From contig JAIVJE010000002.1 in NCBI GenBank assembly GCA_020200195.1, forward strand, positions 1-18,702: a stretch of DNA of 18,702 nt, given 5' to 3'. The notes below the pieces were generated by a model that worked only from the letters and a program-made list of their open reading frames with translations, made no database searches and had not been told where the DNA came from. This DNA comes from Acidobacteriota bacterium (GTDB lineage Bacteria; Acidobacteriota; Vicinamibacteria; Vicinamibacterales; 2-12-FULL-66-21). The position numbers and the translations under genes are program-made. Positions 14,992 through 18,702 of the stretch are shown piece by piece; position 1 is the first letter of the stretch, and every line of letters begins with the position of its first letter.

Positions 14992-15657
14992 ATGCGTAGA
15001 ACAGCTCCCGCGACTCTTCTTATGGTCACCGCGACAGCGCTCCTCGGCTTCGGGTACACGGCCCGCCTGGTCGCCCGTCGCCAGACAGAGCGGACCGACA
15101 ACCAGGCGCGAGACGAGATGCAGGCCGCGCGTGCGCCGGCCGGGGAGACGGCCGCGCAAGCCTCGGGACCCCTGGGCAAGGAATATCTCCACCTCCCGGT
15201 GGCGGTGGCTCTAGGTTTCGCCCTGCGTCAACGCGGCATGGGCTGGCGCGCCGGCGTGCCAGTGGCTGCGTCGATCGTGTCGGAGGCCCTCAACCGCGTG
15301 GTGACGCACACGCTACACATCAGGGTCGTTCCGCCTGGCCACCCTGAGCGATACAAGGGCAAACCCAGCTTTCCGAGCGGACACGCCCTGGAGACCAGCG
15401 CGGTCGCGTTGACGAGCGCTTACGTGCTCGCACGGGAGAAACTCGCGCCGGCGGCTCTCGCGTTTGCAGTCGCCGGACTTCTAGCCGCTGCGTCGTCGGT
15501 GGGTCGTCTCTACCTCGATCGCCATTGGGTTAGCGACGCCGTGGGCGGGTCCTTGCTCGGGATAGCGGTGGCCACAGCATGCAGCGCGGCGTATGAGGCT
15601 CTTCCGGCACGTGAGGTTACCGCCGCATCTTCTCGAGGACTTCGCCGAGTTTCCTGA
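14992..15657 (+). CDS. PAP2-family membrane phosphatase
   Basis: A 221-residue integral membrane protein of the type 2 phosphatidic acid phosphatase family, which removes phosphate from lipid phosphates such as phosphatidic acid or undecaprenyl pyrophosphate. An N-terminal hydrophobic segment is followed by a polar stretch (about 25-60) and several membrane helices. Motif 2 is PSFPSGH (about residue 128, catalytic acid His). Motif 3 is GRLYLDRHWVSDAVGG with the nucleophilic histidine. Motif 1 (KxxxxxxRP) is not clearly present and seems reduced to ERYKGKP directly before motif 2, a deviation seen in some family members. The start ATG 14992 has GGAG three bases upstream. The last 41 bases overlap the 3' end of the convergent UPF0182 gene. 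Confidence 0.87.
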   Translation: MRRTAPATLLMVTATALLGFGYTARLVARRQTERTDNQARDEMQAARAPAGETAAQASGPLGKEYLHLPVAVALGFALRQRGMGWRAGVPVAASIVSEALNRVVTHTLHIRVVPPGHPERYKGKPSFPSGHALETSAVALTSAYVLAREKLAPAALAFAVAGLLAAASSVGRLYLDRHWVSDAVGGSLLGIAVATACSAAYEALPAREVTAASSRGLRRVS

Positions 15658-18325
15658 TCTCCTCGCCGTAGAGCGCCCAGTTGCCCTCCCGCTGCGCCTT
15701 GAGGGCGCGCTGGTAGTGAGCTCGGGCCTGCTCCGCGAGCGATCCCGCATCGGGTGATGGCGGTTGCGGACCTTCGACCGGAACGGGTGTCGGTTGACCT
15801 TCGACTGCAGGCGGCTGTGGTTGCGGCCGCGCGCCGCCGGGGAAGATGCGCTCGAGCGCCGCGCTCAGCGTCTCCTCCATCACGATATTGTTCTGATACG
15901 CGACGATCACGCGCTTGAGCTCCGGAATCTGGCCGCCGGCCGCGCGCAGGTAGAGCGGCCGTATGTAAATAAGCGACTCCTCGATCGGGATCACCAGAAG
16001 TGTTCCCTGGATCACTTCCGAACCCTGCTGATTCCACAGCGTGATCTGCGGCGAGATCGCCTGGTCCTGGTTGATGCGCGCCGCCACCTGGCGAGGTCCG
16101 AAGATGACGGTCTGCTTGGGGAACTGGAAGACCGCGAGCTTGCCGTAATTGGCGCCATCGCTCCGCGCGACCATCCAGGCCGCCAGGTTGTCCTTGCCAC
16201 GCGGCGTGAACGGCAGCATCTGGATGTATTCGGCCCCGCTCTCCCCTGGCAGTTTCATGATCGTGTAGTAGGGGTGCATCGGCGTCGGCTTGCCGGCAAC
16301 GTCGAACGATGGAATCTCCCACTGGTCCTCGCGGTTGTAGAAGACAGCCGGGTTCAACATGTGGAACGTCGCAAACATCGACGCCTGCATCGCGAAGATC
16401 TGCTGCGGATAGCGCAGCCGCGTCCGCAGATCTTCAGGCATTGTGTCGAGCGGCTTGAGCAGTCCTGGGAAGATCTTCCCCACGGTCTGTGCAATCGGAT
16501 CCGACGGATCCACGACGTGGTAGGTCGTCTTGCCGTGATAGGCGTCGATCGTCACCTTGATCGCGTTGCGGATGTAGCTCACGCCGCCGATGGTGGTGGA
16601 GTATGGATATCGCTGTGACGCCGTGTAGACGTCCTGCATCCACACCAGCTTGCCTTCGGAGATCGCCAGGTACGGATCCGGATCGTAGGTGAGGAATGGT
16701 GCGATCCGTCCGACACGCTCGGCGATGCGACGGTACATCATCACGCGGCTCTCTTCGGTCAGATTCGGCGAGAAGAACGTGTCGGTCGAGCGGAAACGGA
16801 TCGCGAACATCAGCCGCCGGAAGATGTTCGAGAGCGGCACGCCGCCGTCGCCTTGGTACGCGGCGAACACGTTGTCGTCGCCGCGCGGGTAGTCGAACTC
16901 CTCCGTCTTCGTCTTGACGAACACGTGATCGTTCGGCAGTTCGCCGTAATAGACAGCAGGTTGCGTCACTTTGAGGTCCGCTGTGGACACGGGCGGCAGA
17001 TCCTTGATGAACAGGACCGGCAGGCCTTCCCTCGTGACCTCGTTCACCGGACCAAGCGTCAAGCCGTAACCGTGGGTGAACGTGAGGTGCTCGTTGATCC
17101 ATGTGCGGCTCGGCAGGCTCCGCGAGTTCAGCTCGCGCGCCGACAGCATGATCTGGCGGTACTGGCCGTTGATCGTGTAGCGGTCGTTGTCCACCGCAAC
17201 GAAGTCGTAGTACGTGCGGATTTCCTGGATCTGGCTGAACGTGTCGAGTAGCGGGCGATCGTTCCAGAGCGGCACGTTGGCGATCGTCGCCGCGTTGCGC
17301 TCGAGGTCCGCACGCGTCAGGTGCGCTTCGCCCGAGAGCGGCCTCTCGGTGACGCCGTCCAGACCGAATGCCGCGCGCGTCGCCTGGATGTTGTGGATGA
17401 TGAACGGCGTCTCGCGCACCTGTTCGTTCGGCGCGACGACGAAGCGCTGGATGATCGCTGCGTAGGCGCTGCCGCCGAGCGATACGAGGAAGTAGAGCCC
17501 TGCCGCCGCGGCGATCGGCCACAGGCGTCCTACCGTCATCGCCTGCCAGACGGCCAGCGCGGCGCTGAGTACCGCGGCGCCGACGAGCACCCACAGCGCC
17601 GGCATCCGCGCATTGACGTCGGTGTAGGTCGCACCCGTCACCACGCCGGACGTCGTCGTCAGCAGTTGCGGGATCTGCAGCCACGCGCCGAACGCCAGCA
17701 CGAGCAGCATCGCCGCGGCGAGCAGTCCGAGATGACGCGTCGCGCGGCGCGAGACGAACACACCGCGTGTGGCGTCGAGCCCGACCTCTTCTCCGAAGAT
17801 GTACGCGGCAAGCGCCATGACCGCCATCAAAAAGACGACGAAGTACAGGATCCCCTGGACCATCTCGAAGAGCGGCAGCGTGAAGACGTAGAAGCCGATA
17901 TCGCGCCCGAGGATCGGGTCCGCCTTCCCGAACGGTGTCGCGTTCAGAAAGTACAGCCACGTTTCCCATTGCCCGCCGGCATAGAGCGCCGTGAGCAGCG
18001 CAACAAAGCCGGCCGCGGCGAGCGCGAAGGGACGGATCCGCGTCGGATCCATCATGATCGTCCGCGGCCCTTGCGGTGTGTCGATCAGGAACGGACGTGG
18101 CCGGAGGGATCGTAGTGCGAGCATCAGGTTGCCCGCCAGCAGCGCGAAGGTGACGACACCGGCGATGACGGTGACGAGTGTCCGGGCCGTCAGCGACCGG
18201 AGGAAGACCTGCTCGTAGCCGACCTCCTTGAACCAGAGCCAGTCGGTATAGAACGTCGCGGCGCCCGGGACGCCGGTGAGGAGGAAAATCAGCGCCAGCA
18301 GGACGGGCAGCCTTTTTATCGTCAT
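15617..18325 (-). CDS. UPF0182 family membrane protein
   Basis: A 902-residue protein matching the UPF0182 (COG1615) family along its whole length, which is usual for the family. The N-terminal third (about 1-300) holds around seven hydrophobic segments, starting with LPVLLALIFLLTGVPG and the family-typical TDWLWFKEVGY. The remainder is a large soluble domain presumably outside the membrane. It includes the conserved LNPAVFYNREDQWEIP, EYIQMLPFTPRGKDNLAAWMVARSDG, QDQAISPQITLWNQQGSEVIQGTLLVIPIEESLIYIRPLYLRA and ELKRVIVAYQN blocks, written here as short family landmarks. A Pro-rich linker (about 825-850) leads to a C-terminal helical segment (AHYQRALKAQREGNWALYGEEI). The molecular function is unknown for the family. 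The start is ATG 18325; no strong ribosome binding site is visible. It is divergent from the DUF2784 gene (54 bases apart) and convergent with PAP2. Confidence 0.93.
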   Translation of the reverse strand: MTIKRLPVLLALIFLLTGVPGAATFYTDWLWFKEVGYEQVFLRSLTARTLVTVIAGVVTFALLAGNLMLALRSLRPRPFLIDTPQGPRTIMMDPTRIRPFALAAAGFVALLTALYAGGQWETWLYFLNATPFGKADPILGRDIGFYVFTLPLFEMVQGILYFVVFLMAVMALAAYIFGEEVGLDATRGVFVSRRATRHLGLLAAAMLLVLAFGAWLQIPQLLTTTSGVVTGATYTDVNARMPALWVLVGAAVLSAALAVWQAMTVGRLWPIAAAAGLYFLVSLGGSAYAAIIQRFVVAPNEQVRETPFIIHNIQATRAAFGLDGVTERPLSGEAHLTRADLERNAATIANVPLWNDRPLLDTFSQIQEIRTYYDFVAVDNDRYTINGQYRQIMLSARELNSRSLPSRTWINEHLTFTHGYGLTLGPVNEVTREGLPVLFIKDLPPVSTADLKVTQPAVYYGELPNDHVFVKTKTEEFDYPRGDDNVFAAYQGDGGVPLSNIFRRLMFAIRFRSTDTFFSPNLTEESRVMMYRRIAERVGRIAPFLTYDPDPYLAISEGKLVWMQDVYTASQRYPYSTTIGGVSYIRNAIKVTIDAYHGKTTYHVVDPSDPIAQTVGKIFPGLLKPLDTMPEDLRTRLRYPQQIFAMQASMFATFHMLNPAVFYNREDQWEIPSFDVAGKPTPMHPYYTIMKLPGESGAEYIQMLPFTPRGKDNLAAWMVARSDGANYGKLAVFQFPKQTVIFGPRQVAARINQDQAISPQITLWNQQGSEVIQGTLLVIPIEESLIYIRPLYLRAAGGQIPELKRVIVAYQNNIVMEETLSAALERIFPGGARPQPQPPAVEGQPTPVPVEGPQPPSPDAGSLAEQARAHYQRALKAQREGNWALYGEEIRKLGEVLEKMRR

Positions 18326-18379
18326 GACGGGTCATGGTACACTCGCACGCCGAAATCAGCCCGTACGATCGTCGCTAGA

Positions 18380-18702
18380 ATGTTGGTGATGTACGGCCTA
18401 TTGGCGGACGCGGTCCTTGTCATCCACCTTGGGTTTGTGCTGTTCGTCCTGCTTGGCGGGCTGCTCATCCTGAAGTGGCGATGGATTACCTGGGCGCACG
18501 TCCCGGCCGCGGCGTGGGTGTGGCTATCGAATTTGGCGGCTGGATCTGCCCGTTGACGCCGCTGGAGAATCACCTGCGCGAGCGGGCTGGCAAAGCAGCC
18601 TACAGCGGAGATTTCATCGCGCGCTACCTGCTGCCCGTGCTCTATCCTGAGGGCCTGACTCGCGAGGCGCAGATCGCACTTGGCCTGGCGGCGCTCCTGT
18701 TC
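18380..18702 (+). CDS. DUF2784 family membrane protein, frameshifted and cut by the window edge
   Basis: From ATG 18380 (or ATG 18389, same frame) the reading gives a hydrophobic segment LLADAVLVIHLGFVLFVLLGGLL typical of DUF2784 proteins, then WRWITWAHVPAAAW, after which the frame runs to a stop at about 18554. The family's conserved continuation is in another frame. Adding one G to GGG at 18516-18518 gives AAWGVAIEFGGWICPLTPLEN, LPVLYPEGLT and an open frame to the last base. DUF2784 proteins are about 120-130-residue membrane proteins of unknown function, so only the last few residues are outside the window. As with the repeat-protein gene, a homopolymer error in the sequence is as likely as real inactivation. 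Confidence 0.8.

Noticed and set aside
16434..18335. A 633-codon minus-strand frame overlapping the UPF0182 gene
   Set aside because: It is offset by one frame from the well-supported UPF0182 protein and reads as Arg/Asp/Ala-rich low-complexity sequence with no family features, a typical shadow in GC-rich DNA.
1..18702. CRISPR arrays, tRNA or rRNA genes, insertion sequences and phage genes
   Set aside because: Read on both strands: no spaced direct repeats apart from the coding 87-bp units, no tRNA cloverleaf or rRNA sequence, and no transposase or integrase motifs.

Overview
The window is GC-rich, densely packed bacterial chromosome. The gene content suggests a Gram-negative (diderm) bacterium, most likely an Acidobacteriota lineage. 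Supporting this are a TolB-propeller/Omp85-type outer-membrane fusion, a secreted protein built from 29-residue 'IHG' repeats of the kind often found beside M56/BlaR1 peptidases, a UPF0182 membrane protein, and many secreted hydrolases. This assignment is inference, because no rRNA or other marker gene is present. I see no tRNA, rRNA, CRISPR array, insertion sequence, phage or plasmid gene, so the window looks like core and lineage-specific chromosome.

Layout. (1) 1-1837: two divergent, evidently paralogous FAD-dependent oxidoreductases. The left one is cut by the window edge; the right one carries a C-terminal Rieske [2Fe-2S] domain (YhfW-like). (2) 1827-1916: a cluster of GATCGGG/CCCGATC inverted repeats. 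(3) 1933-5404: a tightly coupled plus-strand operon of N-acetylmuramoyl-L-alanine amidase, GerMN-domain protein, RNase PH and RdgB/HAM1 nucleotide pyrophosphatase, with 4-nt overlaps at the first two junctions. The gerM-rph-rdgB order is also known from Bacillus subtilis. (4) 5456-6690: a secreted 29-residue-repeat protein broken by a one-base frameshift. (5) 6702-13061, minus strand: an intracellular-looking lipase-subtilisin fusion, a 1012-residue metalloprotease/TolB/Omp85-like outer-membrane protein, and a small esterase. (6) 13257-15657, plus strand: lytic transglycosylase, secreted cyclase-family metal hydrolase and PAP2 phosphatase. (7) 15617-18325, minus strand: a UPF0182 membrane protein whose 3' end overlaps the PAP2 gene. 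(8) 18380-18702: a DUF2784 membrane protein with another one-base frameshift, cut by the right edge.

How the genes fit together. The main theme is the cell envelope: peptidoglycan cleavage (amidase, lytic transglycosylase), a GerMN lipoprotein-like protein, lipid phosphate hydrolysis (PAP2), outer-membrane/periplasmic protein handling and several hydrolases. RNase PH and RdgB are RNA-processing and nucleotide-pool housekeeping genes travelling with the envelope genes. The most unusual object is the 793-residue protein at 10680-13061, which joins a serine alpha/beta-hydrolase with a complete-looking triad to a complete subtilisin without a recognisable export signal.

Caution on sequence quality: both frameshifts (near 5623-5625 and 18516-18518) are repaired by adding one base to a three-base homopolymer. 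That pattern fits consensus errors in the assembly at least as well as real pseudogenes.
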